A DNA stretch of 64,000 bases from positions 1-64,000 of the forward strand of contig CAMDVN010000004.1 in NCBI GenBank assembly GCA_945877595.1. Reading direction: 5' to 3'. A program made the translations under genes and the position numbers. The notes under the pieces are model-generated. The model saw only the letters and a list, made by a program, of their open reading frames with translations. It had not been told where the DNA came from and searched no databases. Numbering within the stretch: position 1 is the stretch's first letter; every line of letters begins with the position of its first letter. Shown piece by piece: positions 42,651-52,199 of this stretch. This DNA is from Cyanobium sp. NIES-981 (GTDB lineage: Bacteria; Cyanobacteriota; Cyanobacteriia; PCC-6307; Cyanobiaceae).

Positions 42651-43832
42651 TCAGGTCTCTAGGGGGATCCAGCCAGCGCGGTCACTCAGCGGACGCAGCG
42701 GCAATTGCAACGGGAAGCGTCCGTCGATGAGCTGGGCCACCAGCTCGTGCGCGGCCGCCGCTGCCAACCTGGGGCTGTGGGCTGGGGCACAGCGGATCGT
42801 GCGGCCATCGAGCTGAAAGTGCCCTTGCTGCAGTTGGCCGTAGGAGACGGAGCCCAAACAGGGCTTAATCCGACGTGGGATCGCCAAATCCAGCACCGGG
42901 GCTTCCAGCTCCGCAGGGCCTGTGGCAGCCTGACGAGCCAGCGCAGGATTGAGCAGCGGCACCGGTGCGGCGATCGGAATCATCAGCCCGGTGCCGTGGC
43001 CCTCGAAAAAGCAACTTCGCACCCACTCGGGGCGCAGGGCTTCAAGATCGACGGCCACCGCTGCCGCCGCACCAGGGATGAGGGCATGGCCACTGGGCTG
43101 GCGGCGGGACGCTGGGTTGTGGCCGCTACCCGAGCCCACCACCCAGCCCACTCCACCCCCCACCAGCACAGGGGACCCTGGCCCCAGCAGCCCCAGCCCG
43201 GGCATGCAGAGTCCAATGCTGCCGGCCCCACCACAGCTGTAGAGCGCCGAGGCCAACGGCCCCAACAGCGGCCCGTAGCTGGTGCGCAACAGCCCCTCGG
43301 CGCTGCTCACAGCCACCAGGCCGTTTTCGGCAATGCCGCGATGCAGCAACAGCCGGGCCATACCGATCTGGGCGAGGCCAAGGCTGCCGCCCAACTCCAG
43401 GCGAGGCTGCAGGTGGGTGCCCTCGCCGAGGGCACTGAGCGGCAAGCGCTCTCCGCTGAGCAAGGCCGTGAGCAACTGGGCGCCACTGCGGCGCAGGGGC
43501 TCCACCAGCCCTCCGCCAATCGGAAAGCTCAGATCGGCGCTGCCACCACCCACCAGGGCCGCCACCCCCCCCAACTGCAATTCGCGCAGGCGAATCGGGG
43601 GTTCAGCCGGCCCAAGGGAAAGCAGCAAGCTGCCTTGGTCGGTGAAGACCGCATCGGCAGCCACCACCACATCAATCGCTCGGTAGGCCGCCTTGAGACC
43701 CGACGCAGCGACCCGAGCTCGAAACTCAGCGGCGGTAGCCACACACAGGGATCCCCTGGCCTGGCGTTCCAGGAGCTGCGGGCCCGTACGCAGGGGCCAA
43801 TCGTCCGATGGCGAGGGCATTCGCTGCATCAT
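42651..43832 (-). CDS. Homocysteine biosynthesis family protein (DUF39/HcyBio)
   Basis: DUF39 proteins convert aspartate semialdehyde to homocysteine with sulfide in methanogens; bacterial roles are less sure. The 393-residue protein has IDVVVAADAVFTDQGSLLLS, RLRELQLGGVAALVGGGSAD, LGGSLGLAQIGMARLLLHRG and a central Gly-rich region PVLVGGGVGWVVGSGSGHNP, ending with GRTIRCAPAHSPRLAAAAAH. No ferredoxin or CBS partner domain is fused. ATG 43832 with GGGGGG just upstream is used; ATG 43820 is an alternative. hom in this window acts on the same precursor. Confidence 0.8.
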   Translation of the reverse strand: MMQRMPSPSDDWPLRTGPQLLERQARGSLCVATAAEFRARVAASGLKAAYRAIDVVVAADAVFTDQGSLLLSLGPAEPPIRLRELQLGGVAALVGGGSADLSFPIGGGLVEPLRRSGAQLLTALLSGERLPLSALGEGTHLQPRLELGGSLGLAQIGMARLLLHRGIAENGLVAVSSAEGLLRTSYGPLLGPLASALYSCGGAGSIGLCMPGLGLLGPGSPVLVGGGVGWVVGSGSGHNPASRRQPSGHALIPGAAAAVAVDLEALRPEWVRSCFFEGHGTGLMIPIAAPVPLLNPALARQAATGPAELEAPVLDLAIPRRIKPCLGSVSYGQLQQGHFQLDGRTIRCAPAHSPRLAAAAAHELVAQLIDGRFPLQLPLRPLSDRAGWIPLET

Positions 43833-43941
43833 CGACCCCCCGCGACGACCTGCCCCAACAGCCTTGCGCCCAGACCTGCGTCAAAAACGGTGCAAGAGGG
43901 AGGGGTTTGGATAGAATTGGCGTTGCTCAAGGCGGCCATGC

Positions 43942-46533
43942 ATGGCGGATCCCCGGGTCATCCAGACCGACCTGCGCAACGAGATGTCGCGCTCCTACTT
44001 GGAGTACGCCATGAGCGTGATCGTGGGCCGGGCCCTGCCCGATGCCCGCGACGGCCTCAAACCAGTGCATCGCCGCATCCTCTATGCGATGTACGAACTG
44101 GGCCTCACCAGCGATCGTCCCTATCGCAAATGCGCCCGGGTGGTGGGCGAAGTGCTCGGTAAATATCACCCCCACGGCGACACCGCGGTCTATGACGCTT
44201 TGGTGCGCATGGCCCAAGACTTCTCCATGCGGATGCCCCTTATCGATGGGCATGGAAACTTTGGATCGGTGGATAACGATCCCCCTGCCGCGATGCGCTA
44301 CACCGAGTCGCGATTGCAGGCCCTAACCACCGACAGTCTGCTCGACGACATCGAAGCCGAAACGGTCGACTTTGCCGACAATTTCGACGGGTCGCAGCAG
44401 GAGCCCACGGTGATGCCGGCCCGCATCCCGCAGTTGCTGCTGAATGGCTCCTCCGGCATCGCTGTGGGAATGGCCACCAACATTCCTCCCCACAACCTCA
44501 GCGAACTGATCGACGGGGTGTTGGCCCTAGTTGCCAACCCCGAAATCGAAGATCGGGCCTTATTGGCGATCATCCCAGGACCCGATTTCCCGACTGGCGG
44601 CCAAATTTTGGGTCGCACCGGTATTCGTGAGACCTACACCACCGGACGAGGTTCGGTCACGATGCGTGGGGTGGCTTCCATTGAGACCCTCGAAGTGCCC
44701 GGGCGTCCAGACCGGGATGCGGTGATCATCACCCAGCTTCCCTACCAAACCAACAAGGCGGCGTTGATTGAACGCATCGCCGAAATGGTCAATGATAAGA
44801 AGTTAGAGGGCATCTCTGACATCCGCGATGAATCCGACCGCGATGGCATGCGGATCGTGATCGAGCTCCGGCGTGATGCCTATCCCCAAGTTGTGCTCAA
44901 CAACCTCTTCAAGCTCACCCCGCTCCAAAACAACTTCAGTGCCTACATGCTGGCGTTGGTTAAGGGCGAGCCTGTACTGCTCACCCTGCGCAAGATGTTG
45001 CAGGTGTTCATCGATTTTAGAATCGAGACGATTGAGCGTCGCACCCGGTATTTTCTACGCAAAGCTGAAGAACGCGACCACATTCTGCTTGGTCTGCTGC
45101 TGGCCCTCGACCAGCTCGATCCAATCATTGCCTTAATCCGAGCCGCCTCCGACACCGCCACGGCCCGCCAGCAACTTCAGGATCGCCACGGCCTCAGTGA
45201 AATTCAAGCCGATGCCATCCTGCAGATGCAGCTGCGCCGGCTCACAGCACTCGAGGCCGACAAGATTCGGTTGGAGCATGAAGACCTTGTCGCCAAGATC
45301 GCCGACTACAAAGACATTTTAGGTCGGCGTGAGCGCGTGCTCACCTTGATCACTCAAGAGCTGCACACGATCCGCAGCCGGTACGACTCACCACGTCGTA
45401 CCGAGATTCTCGACATCGAGGGCGGCCTTGAAGACATTGACCTGATCGCCAACGAACGCTCGGTCGTCCTGCTGACTGAGAACGGTTACCTCAAGCGGAT
45501 GCCGGTCAATGAATTCGAAGCCACCAGCCGCGGCACCCGTGGCAAGGCCGGCACCAAGAGTCAGGGAGAAGAGGGCGTCAAGCTGTTCATCAGCTGCAAC
45601 GATCACGACGCCTTGCTGCTGTTCTCAGATCGCGGCGTGGTCTATTCGATTCCGGCCTATCGCGTGCCCCTCTGCAGCCGCTCCGCCAAAGGCACCCCAG
45701 TCGTGCAGTTGCTGCCGATCCCCCGAGAGGAGGCCATCACATCGCTGCTCTCAGTCAGTGCCTTCGATGACACCATGCAACTGGTGATGCTCACCAGTGG
45801 CGGCTACATCAAACGCACCCGCCTGTCTGCCTTCGCCAACATCCGCTCCAACGGCCTGATCGCCATTTCCCTGGAAGACGGGGATGCACTGCGCTGGGTG
45901 CGGCTGGCCACCCCCGGCGACAGCCTGTTGATCGGCTCCCTGCACGGCATGACGATCCATTTTCGGCTCAGTGATGAGGAGTTACGACCCCTGGGCCGCA
46001 CAGCCCGCGGGGTGCGTGCCATGAACCTGCGCAACGGCGATCAACTGGTGAGCATGGATGTGCTCCCCGCCGAACTGGCCGATCGGGTCGCCAACAGCGC
46101 GGTCGGACTCGAAGAAGGCGAAGCCGATGGCGAGATCAGTGCCGATGGCCTCGATACGGAGGAAGTCTCCTCCAGCAGCGAGGGTCCCTGGGTTCTGGTG
46201 GCCAGTGCCAGCGGCCTGGGCAAACGGGTACCAGTGGATCAGTTTCGCCTGCAAAAGCGGGCGGGCATGGGGTTGCGAGCGATCAAGTTTCGCCGCGCAG
46301 GCGATGTGCTGGTGGGGCTCAAAGTACTCGGGGCAGGAGAGGAGCTGCTGCTGGTGAGCGAGCGCGGCGTGATCGTGAGAATGAAAGCCGATGCGATCCC
46401 CCAGCAATCCCGTGCCGCCACCGGCGTAAGGCTGCAGAAACTGGATGCAGGCGACCGGCTCACCGAGGTGGTGCTGGTGCCACCGGTTGCAGAAGAGGAA
46501 ACGGTCGAACCCGCCAACGAGGAGACAGCCTGA
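43942..46533 (+). CDS. gyrA: DNA gyrase subunit A
   Basis: Breaks and rejoins DNA in the gyrase A2B2 complex. The 863-residue protein has the winged-helix core [20 protein letters not shown], the region [20 protein letters not shown], and catalytic Tyr at about residue 120 in [14 protein letters not shown]-terminal beta-pinwheel blades follow ([20 protein letters not shown], which replaces a canonical GyrA box; then [16 protein letters not shown]). The tail is acidic. Start ATG 43942. The next gene starts 14 bp after the stop. Confidence 0.97.
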   Translation: MADPRVIQTDLRNEMSRSYLEYAMSVIVGRALPDARDGLKPVHRRILYAMYELGLTSDRPYRKCARVVGEVLGKYHPHGDTAVYDALVRMAQDFSMRMPLIDGHGNFGSVDNDPPAAMRYTESRLQALTTDSLLDDIEAETVDFADNFDGSQQEPTVMPARIPQLLLNGSSGIAVGMATNIPPHNLSELIDGVLALVANPEIEDRALLAIIPGPDFPTGGQILGRTGIRETYTTGRGSVTMRGVASIETLEVPGRPDRDAVIITQLPYQTNKAALIERIAEMVNDKKLEGISDIRDESDRDGMRIVIELRRDAYPQVVLNNLFKLTPLQNNFSAYMLALVKGEPVLLTLRKMLQVFIDFRIETIERRTRYFLRKAEERDHILLGLLLALDQLDPIIALIRAASDTATARQQLQDRHGLSEIQADAILQMQLRRLTALEADKIRLEHEDLVAKIADYKDILGRRERVLTLITQELHTIRSRYDSPRRTEILDIEGGLEDIDLIANERSVVLLTENGYLKRMPVNEFEATSRGTRGKAGTKSQGEEGVKLFISCNDHDALLLFSDRGVVYSIPAYRVPLCSRSAKGTPVVQLLPIPREEAITSLLSVSAFDDTMQLVMLTSGGYIKRTRLSAFANIRSNGLIAISLEDGDALRWVRLATPGDSLLIGSLHGMTIHFRLSDEELRPLGRTARGVRAMNLRNGDQLVSMDVLPAELADRVANSAVGLEEGEADGEISADGLDTEEVSSSSEGPWVLVASASGLGKRVPVDQFRLQKRAGMGLRAIKFRRAGDVLVGLKVLGAGEELLLVSERGVIVRMKADAIPQQSRAATGVRLQKLDAGDRLTEVVLVPPVAEEETVEPANEETA

Positions 46534-46547
46534 CCACCACGATCCCC

Positions 46548-47711
46548 ATGGCCGAAGCGCAGCCATTGGGAGGCGATCTCTGGATCGCCAACACGGTCGT
46601 TGACCTGATTCAGGGAGATGTGCGTGAGCATCTGCCGCTTGAGCGCATTCCCCTCAAGGGTGATGTGCTGGGCCTGGGCACAACGACCAGCATCGACAAC
46701 GGCGAACTCACCTTTCTGCATCAGCCCGGCGGCGACACAACGATCTGGAAGTGCCAAGCCAGTGATGGTGGCATCCGCCGTCTGCGCCCCGGTGATGGCA
46801 GCAGTCACTTTCCCTATGTGTGCTTCAGCGGTGATGCCAGCGCCTCGCGCACCCCGGTTGAGCTGAGCCTGCTCGGTTCCCAGGGCAACCGCCCGCTCCA
46901 GGAGCTGGTGGGCGAAGCGATCGAGACGCTGCAGCAGCGGGGCGAGCTACCCCAAGCCCCTCTCTACGGACTTCGGCTGGTGTCCCGCTGGCAGTCGTTG
47001 ATTATCACCGTGGCCTCCAAGCTCTGCATGGGGCAGCAGCGCCGCAACAGTGGAATTGCCAAGGCTGCATCTGGGGAGGGTACAGCCGCCGATTCGATCT
47101 ACACCCGCCTCCAGCACTACCGCCTCAGTGAAGACGATCCAGCCGAAGCTGCTGATGCGATTCGCTTTCTGGGCCGTTCCCTGCAGTGGGACTGTTGCGG
47201 CTTTTGGGACAACAACCCCAGCAGCGGCCGGGTCACCGTGCCGACCGCCGGGGCCAACCTGCACCTGCATGGATGCAGCACAGACCTGCGCTACGGCGGC
47301 CATCTGCACCATGAACACGAGCAGACAGTTCTCAAGGAGATCGAAAGCCTTGTTCTCTATCCATTGCAGCGGGTGCATCACCTCGCCAGTGATCTAGCGA
47401 TCGAAGCGCTTGAATACAACGCTGGATTTGTCCATTTCAAAGTTATCAATCTCGGGTCAATGGATGTCAGCGACGTTGGGGTCGCCGTCGTGATCGACAA
47501 CGTTTACGACAGCCACCGTTATCTGAGACTTCCCTGGCTAAGTGCAGGTGAATCCGAGAGTTTCAAGATGGCATTAGCGCTGCCGGCCGGCCGCCATCGT
47601 CTCCAAGTGATTGCTGATCCCGAGCGTGACATTCTGGAAGACGAAGCCCAACGAACCAACAACGTTGCCAGCATCGACGTGACGGTTGTGACGTCAATGC
47701 TCCAATCCTGA
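46548..47711 (+). CDS. Acetolactate decarboxylase-like protein with C-terminal CARDB domain
   Basis: A 387-residue two-domain protein. Residues about 8-270 resemble acetolactate decarboxylase (AlsD/BudA): VLGLGTTTSIDNGELTFL with Glu53, LYGLRLVSRWQS with Arg143, and CGFWDNNPSSGRVTVPTAGA followed by NLHLHGCSTDLRYGGH. The His239/His241 and His252 spacing matches the HLH...GGH zinc ligands of that family. Residues about 295-380 form a CARDB-type beta domain (FKVINLGSMDVSDVGVAVVI ... EDEAQRTNNVASIDV). No signal peptide is visible. The stop shares a base with the crtL start (TGATG). True substrate is open; the fusion is unusual. Confidence 0.68.
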   Translation: MAEAQPLGGDLWIANTVVDLIQGDVREHLPLERIPLKGDVLGLGTTTSIDNGELTFLHQPGGDTTIWKCQASDGGIRRLRPGDGSSHFPYVCFSGDASASRTPVELSLLGSQGNRPLQELVGEAIETLQQRGELPQAPLYGLRLVSRWQSLIITVASKLCMGQQRRNSGIAKAASGEGTAADSIYTRLQHYRLSEDDPAEAADAIRFLGRSLQWDCCGFWDNNPSSGRVTVPTAGANLHLHGCSTDLRYGGHLHHEHEQTVLKEIESLVLYPLQRVHHLASDLAIEALEYNAGFVHFKVINLGSMDVSDVGVAVVIDNVYDSHRYLRLPWLSAGESESFKMALALPAGRHRLQVIADPERDILEDEAQRTNNVASIDVTVVTSMLQS

Positions 47712-49042
47712 TGGCAACCCCAGGCGCTGTTGAGGTGCTGGTGGTAGGTGGCGGACCGGCAGCGCTGGCCATCGCAACGGCCCTTGCTGAAGAAGGTGTC
47801 AACATTGGCGTGCTCAGTGCCGCCAGCCTCAGCACTCCCTGGACCAACACCTACGGCATCTGGGGCGAGGAGGTTGATGCGCTGGGGCTGGCCCATCTGC
47901 TCAGCCATCGCTGGAGCCACACCGTGAGCTACTTCGGCACCGGCAGTGACCAGGCCGAAGCCAAGGCCAACCAACCCACGAACCATGGCCGTGACTACGG
48001 CCTGTTTGACAAGCAGAAGCTCCAACAGCACTGGTTGGCTCAGCTCAAAGGGGCAAATGTGTCGTGCTGGATCGACCATGCCAATGGCATCAGCCATGGA
48101 CCGCAGACCTCCGCGGTGCACCGTGCAGGTGGCGGGGAGCTAAAGGCTCGGCTGGTGATCGATGCCACTGGTCACAAGCCTGCATTCGTGAAGTCCACCC
48201 CTCAGCAGAAAAGGCCGGAGTCGCCCGTGGCAGGTCAGGCGGCCTATGGCGTCGTGGGGCGATTCTCGCGGCCGCCGATCGAAACGGACCAGTTCGTCTT
48301 CATGGACTACCGCAGCCATCACCTCAGCGACCAGCAGCGACAAGAACCACCATCCTTCCTGTATGCCATGCACCTGGGAGGTGATGATTACTTCGTGGAG
48401 GAAACATCTCTGGCCTTGGCGCCGGCACTGCCATTTGAAGTGCTGAAACAACGCCTGGAGCAACGTCTAATGCGGCGCGGCAGCACGCTCACCGACGTGA
48501 TCCATGAGGAGTATTGCCTCTTTCCGATGAACCCTGCGCTACCAGATCTCCATCAGAGAGTGGTGGGGTTTGGAGGGTCCGCCGGCATGGTGCATCCAGC
48601 GTCCGGCTACATGGTGGGCAGCGTGCTGCGGCGAGCTCCTGAGCTCGCGAAAACCATCAGTGATCTGTTGCAAAAGAACAGCCTGGCTGGAGAGGAGCTG
48701 GCCCAGCAAACCTGGCAAGCACTCTGGCCGCCTGACAGACGTCTAAAGCGAGAATTCTTCCGGTTCGGCCTTAACAAGTTGATGGGCTTTGACGAGCAAC
48801 GACTGCGCCATCACTTCCACACGTTCTTTACCTTGCCCGATCACGACTGGTACGGGTTTCTGACCAACACCTTGACCCCCGCAGAACTGACCATGGCCAT
48901 GGTGCGCCTGTTTGCTCTGGCACCGTGGGACGTGCGTGCCGGTCTGCTGTTCCCAGCACAGGCAGCCCCAGGGCTCCCTGTGCCCTTGCCCTCTGTGCCG
49001 CTGCCCTGCCCAATCAATCAACAAACAAACGGGCGCGGCTGA
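47711..49042 (+). CDS. crtL: Lycopene cyclase (CrtL family)
   Basis: Flavin-dependent cyclase that converts lycopene to beta- (or epsilon-) ring carotenoids. The 443-residue protein has the dinucleotide motif VEVLVVGGGPAALAIATALA, the signature TPWTNTYGIWGEEVDALGL, LVIDATGHKP, the cyclase motif ETSLALAPALPFEVLKQRLE, and FGGSAGMVHPASGYMVG, all typical of plant-type CrtL. Beta versus epsilon specificity cannot be assigned. It is translationally coupled to the AlsD-like gene. A long inverted repeat follows at 49115. Confidence 0.93.
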   Translation: MATPGAVEVLVVGGGPAALAIATALAEEGVNIGVLSAASLSTPWTNTYGIWGEEVDALGLAHLLSHRWSHTVSYFGTGSDQAEAKANQPTNHGRDYGLFDKQKLQQHWLAQLKGANVSCWIDHANGISHGPQTSAVHRAGGGELKARLVIDATGHKPAFVKSTPQQKRPESPVAGQAAYGVVGRFSRPPIETDQFVFMDYRSHHLSDQQRQEPPSFLYAMHLGGDDYFVEETSLALAPALPFEVLKQRLEQRLMRRGSTLTDVIHEEYCLFPMNPALPDLHQRVVGFGGSAGMVHPASGYMVGSVLRRAPELAKTISDLLQKNSLAGEELAQQTWQALWPPDRRLKREFFRFGLNKLMGFDEQRLRHHFHTFFTLPDHDWYGFLTNTLTPAELTMAMVRLFALAPWDVRAGLLFPAQAAPGLPVPLPSVPLPCPINQQTNGRG

Positions 49043-49114
49043 CAAGCCAAACAACCACTGCTAATTTGAATTGCAACAATGATGGACACCGAGCATCATT
49101 GACTAGCACCGAGA

Positions 49115-49159
49115 CCAAAGGACATCGCCGAGTCCTTCGGGCAAGGCGTTGTCCTTTGG
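49115..49159. repeat. 15-bp inverted repeat downstream of crtL
   Basis: Arms ccaaaggacatcgcc (49115-49129) and ggcgttgtcctttgg (49145-49159) pair with one mismatch around a 15-nt loop. There is no T-run. It lies between the crtL stop and a small secreted-protein gene and could act as an mRNA 3' stabiliser or attenuating hairpin. Confidence 0.8.
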
Positions 49160-49201
49160 GCTTTGCGCCCGCCAACACCATTCGTTCATCGCCGTCACTC
49201 C

Positions 49202-49474
49202 ATGCACCGTCTTCAATCCCTGCTCTTGGCCGCCGCCTTGACTGCCGTAGCTGTCATGCCGATGTCAGCCAAAGCCGACTCGTCCAAGTGCACCGGCAAA
49301 ATTAGGTCGATGGGCTACTTCATCACTGACATTGACTCTGACTGGGGCCGACCCTACGACAAGTTCTCTGCCATCAAAAACGGCAGGGAATATGACATCT
49401 GGGTCAACAAGAATACATGCAAAGTCGAGCAGACCGTCCTCGACAATGATCAAAGCACCCGATATAACGACTGA
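49202..49474 (+). CDS. Small secreted protein, PepSY-like
   Basis: A 90-residue exported protein. Signal peptide LQSLLLAAALTAVAVMPMSA is followed by KADSSKCTGKIRSMGYFITD, then SDWGRPYDKFSAIKNGREYD and IWVNKNTCKVEQTVL. The mature part has two Cys that could form a disulfide and a fold reminiscent of PepSY domains (short alpha-beta units with a basic surface). Function unknown. The ATG at 49202 fits the signal peptide; a strong terminator follows at 49525. Confidence 0.72.
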   Translation: MHRLQSLLLAAALTAVAVMPMSAKADSSKCTGKIRSMGYFITDIDSDWGRPYDKFSAIKNGREYDIWVNKNTCKVEQTVLDNDQSTRYND

Positions 49475-49524
49475 GAACACATCGACCGCTCAGTTTCGCC
49501 TGTAGCGCCACAACAACTAATTCA

Positions 49525-49549
49525 AGCCTGGCCTCGGCCAGGCTTTTTT
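49525..49549 (+). terminator. Intrinsic terminator
   Basis: Eight-bp perfect stem AGCCTGGC/GCCAGGCT, CTCG loop, then a run of six T (first T shared with the stem). It closes the gyrA-crtL side of the window, 50 bp after the small secreted-protein gene. Confidence 0.95.
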
Positions 49550-49743
49550 GTATTGGCCGCAGAGATAAATTGGAAAAGATACGATCACAAAGCCAAGGAA
49601 TCAATCGCATCGACAGCCGACAGCCGACAGCAATGATCTCCGAGGATTAGATCCGACAATCAGCCCCTGCAATTAATGCTTGTAATTGATGCCTGCAATT
49701 AATACCTTTAATTAATGCCCTCAATCCAATCGGGCAATCAAAG
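49550..49743. repeat. AT-rich intergenic region with 13-bp tandem repeat
   Basis: Four 13-bp units occupy 49668-49719 (tgcaattaatgct, tgtaattgatgcc, tgcaattaatacc, tttaattaatgcc). A small cgacagc triplication lies near 49613. No gene is seen. The AT content stands out from the surrounding GC-rich sequence. Confidence 0.85.
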
Positions 49744-50310
49744 TCAGTCATCAAAATCGGGCATTTCAACACGTAGATCCCAATGACCAGCGGGCAGATC
49801 CACGGCTGAGCTTCTGCCCTTTGCAACGACAGATCGCGTCAACAGGTCAATCCTGTAGGTGCCCAGCATGTCGGGATTGATCAGCCGTAAAGCAATGCCT
49901 ACCGGTGCGTCAGCCCCATGCCGCAGCGGTTCAGCCAGAGTGACAACCAATCGATCACTGCCAACACCGCTGCGCACCGAGATCGCCGCAGGAATCGTGC
50001 GCTGACAGCGGTGAATCTGTCTTAATTCAACACCTCTGACCGCAAGTCGGCAAAGCGTGACAGCACGAGGGTCTGGATTGAGGCTAAAAGCGGGTGCAAA
50101 CACCACGGTGAACGAAGCAGTGGGCTCCAGCTGGGGGGGCAACACCAGAACAAGCCGGGTATGGGCGCTACGAACCGAAGATTCAGCAAAGGCCGATAGG
50201 TGCGGGGTCGTTTGCGCCATCACAGGCTGAACACCTCCAGAACTGGCAACCAACGCAGTAGCAGCGAGCCCGGCTGCAAGAAAGAGACGGTTGAACGATG
50301 AACTCAGCAT
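49744..50310 (-). CDS. Exported protein of unknown function
   Basis: A 188-residue exported protein. A signal peptide (LFLAAGLAATALVASSGGVQ, cleavage near VMA-QTT) precedes a beta-rich domain: RLVLVLPPQLEPTASFTVVF, then DRLVVTLAEPLRHGADAPVG and NPDMLGTYRIDLLTRS. The layout recalls the cyanobacterial DUF2808 family (exported, PxGTY-type motif), but the match is weak. It lies 11 bp downstream of the broken porin gene on the same strand, so the two were probably co-transcribed. Confidence 0.68.
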   Translation of the reverse strand: MLSSSFNRLFLAAGLAATALVASSGGVQPVMAQTTPHLSAFAESSVRSAHTRLVLVLPPQLEPTASFTVVFAPAFSLNPDPRAVTLCRLAVRGVELRQIHRCQRTIPAAISVRSGVGSDRLVVTLAEPLRHGADAPVGIALRLINPDMLGTYRIDLLTRSVVAKGRSSAVDLPAGHWDLRVEMPDFDD

Positions 50311-50321
50311 GGATTGTCAAT

Positions 50322-52045
50322 TCAGAAACGAAATGTTGCCTTAACAACAAGACCGAAAACACCGAGGGTTGAGCCGTTGCTCGTTGGCAAGACAGCATCA
50401 TTCCAGGAGGAGTCGGATTGGCTGAGCTGACCACGCGGCCTGGGCAACCAGAAGAAGGCCGGCGTCAGCGACAAGGCATCCGTAACTTGAATTTTGTACC
50501 AAGCTTCCATGATCCAGCTGGTGTCATAGGCACCGCTCTGGCCAGTATTATTACTGAATGATGTCAAAAACTTTGGCTGGCCAATAGCAAGCCCAAGAGT
50601 ATTACCCCTCTCCAATACATTCTTCCACTCAAGACCCAACATCCACGATTGAGACTGGGCTCTCAGCAGTGGGCTCTCAGCAGTGGGCTCGCCGCATTGG
50701 GACCACTCAGGCTGTAGTTGTTCTGGTTGAATCCCCACCCAGCAGAAATGACAGGGACCCAATCTGAAGCCTTGGTGGGGTCCCAATAGCCGCTGATGCC
50801 AAAGGATTGAACAGCACCGTTCAGGCCTGGGGCCCAGGTGGGCCATGTCTGGGCTGATAGGGGGGTGATGATCTCATCTTGGCGGGCACCAGCCTGATTG
50901 AAGGTATAGGCCCCAACCATCGCCCAGCCCTGACCCACAAACCCCAGCTGGAGTGTGGTCGCACCACGACTGGCGTCCGTCAGGAGGCCGCCCTCACTGG
51001 GAATCCCGGTGGGAGCTCCCGCTGCGACATAAACGGCACTGGCCACCCAGTAGTGGGACTTGCGCCCCGGCTGCCTCCAACTCAGTCCAAGACCACCACC
51101 TTTGACATCGCTGTAGGCCCCCACCGCCCCGGCGTAGTCAAAAGCGCTGAGAATGCGCTCGCTGGTTCCATAGAGGGAAGGCCAGATCGCGAGCATGTCC
51201 TTCTGGCCAAGGCGTGGGCCGAAGGTCAGGGTGAACGCCGGGCCAAGGGGAAGCCGGTAATAAATTTTGTCGAGAGACAGAATGTTGTTACGGCAATCAC
51301 CCCTCTGCTGACTGCCTGGCGAACAGAATGGTGTGACCCCGTCAAGGCGAGACATGGGGGTAACCAGGTTGCCTCGCAGGCCTGAATAGGCCCCATCCCC
51401 TGCCCGCAGGCGGATCCTCAGCAGATCCTTGCCGCTGAACGAGGAATCGAAATTCAGTTGGATGTCATAGGTCAATGTGAGGGCATCCTGAAGCGAGTAG
51501 AGACTGCCAGTGCCTTCTGGATTGCCAACCCGGTACGTATTGCCGGGTCCAATCTGGTTGCCGTAGTAGTGGAGACCACCGAAATACCAGCGACTCTGAC
51601 CTCGCAACCGGGTTGTGGGCGCAAACCGGGTGGCCTCGAGCTCGCCCACAGCATGCTCAAGGGAGCCCAGCTTGATCTTGAGGGAGCTGATTTCTGGAGC
51701 CAGCTCCAGCAACAGCCGCCTCAGATGGTCAGTAACGAATCCAGGGGAGCGATCCAGACAGATCTGGAGCGCAACCGCAATCTGATAACGCCGAGCTGGG
51801 TCGTCGTCGTCAGCACCGGCAGAATCCGCACTGAGGGGGGAACACCCACCCACCTGCAGGACCTGCCGCGCCAGAGGCTCCAACGCCGACATCGGCAGGC
51901 CAGAAGCATGGCTAACTTCGGTGGCCTTAGGCCTCGAGAGACCTTTGTCAGTCAGATCATCCGAAGCCGAAGCGGGTGCAACCAGCAAAAACAAACTTGC
52001 CAAGCCAGATCCAGCGAAGAAACGACAGATCAATGGCATGAGCAA
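50322..52045 (-). pseudogene. Outer-membrane porin (cyanobacterial SLH/OprB type), frameshifted
   Basis: Porin of the family often called iron uptake porin: signal peptide (FFAGSGLASLFLLVAPASAS), a degraded S-layer-homology region, a coiled-coil linker (ISSLKIKLGSLEHAVGELEA) and a long beta-barrel (RLRGQSRWYFGGLHYYGNQI onward). The frame starting at 52045 ends early at 50663, yet the barrel continues in another frame (SQSWMLGLEWKNVLERGNTL) to the C-terminal VFGLVVKATFRF with terminal Phe. A 14-bp tandem duplication at 50656-50690 causes the shift; removing one unit restores a 569-residue ORF. As written, the last strands and the aromatic end signal are lost. Confidence 0.87.
50656..50690. repeat. 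14-bp tandem duplication that breaks the porin gene
   Basis: Unit tgggctctcagcag occurs at 50656-50669 and 50670-50683, followed by the first seven bases of a third copy. Because 14 is not a multiple of 3, the second copy shifts the frame and creates an early stop at 50663-50665. Confidence 0.95.
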
Positions 52046-52199
52046 ACCAAAACTCTTAAATTCATCAACTTAATACAAAAGTATTGCAGCTAAAAACAAA
52101 ATACCTTAAACTCTATGACAGAGTTTCCACCGCCACAAGCCGCAAATGCTGAGCTACTGCTTCACACGCACAAACAGCCTCAAGCAAGCACTTGGCTCC

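Noticed and set aside
42705-44162. Plus-strand 485-residue ORF opposite the DUF39 gene
   Set aside because: Gln/Arg/His-rich shadow translation that also runs into gyrA in the wrong frame.
43942-46533. Thr at the quinolone-resistance position of GyrA (GDTAVYD)
   Set aside because: Natural variants at this position are known in untreated bacteria; no resistance claim can be made from sequence alone.
52046-52199. Pho-box-like sequence (ccttaaact) before the nucleotidase
   Set aside because: Only one poor half-site is present; the spaced tandem repeat required for PhoB binding is missing.
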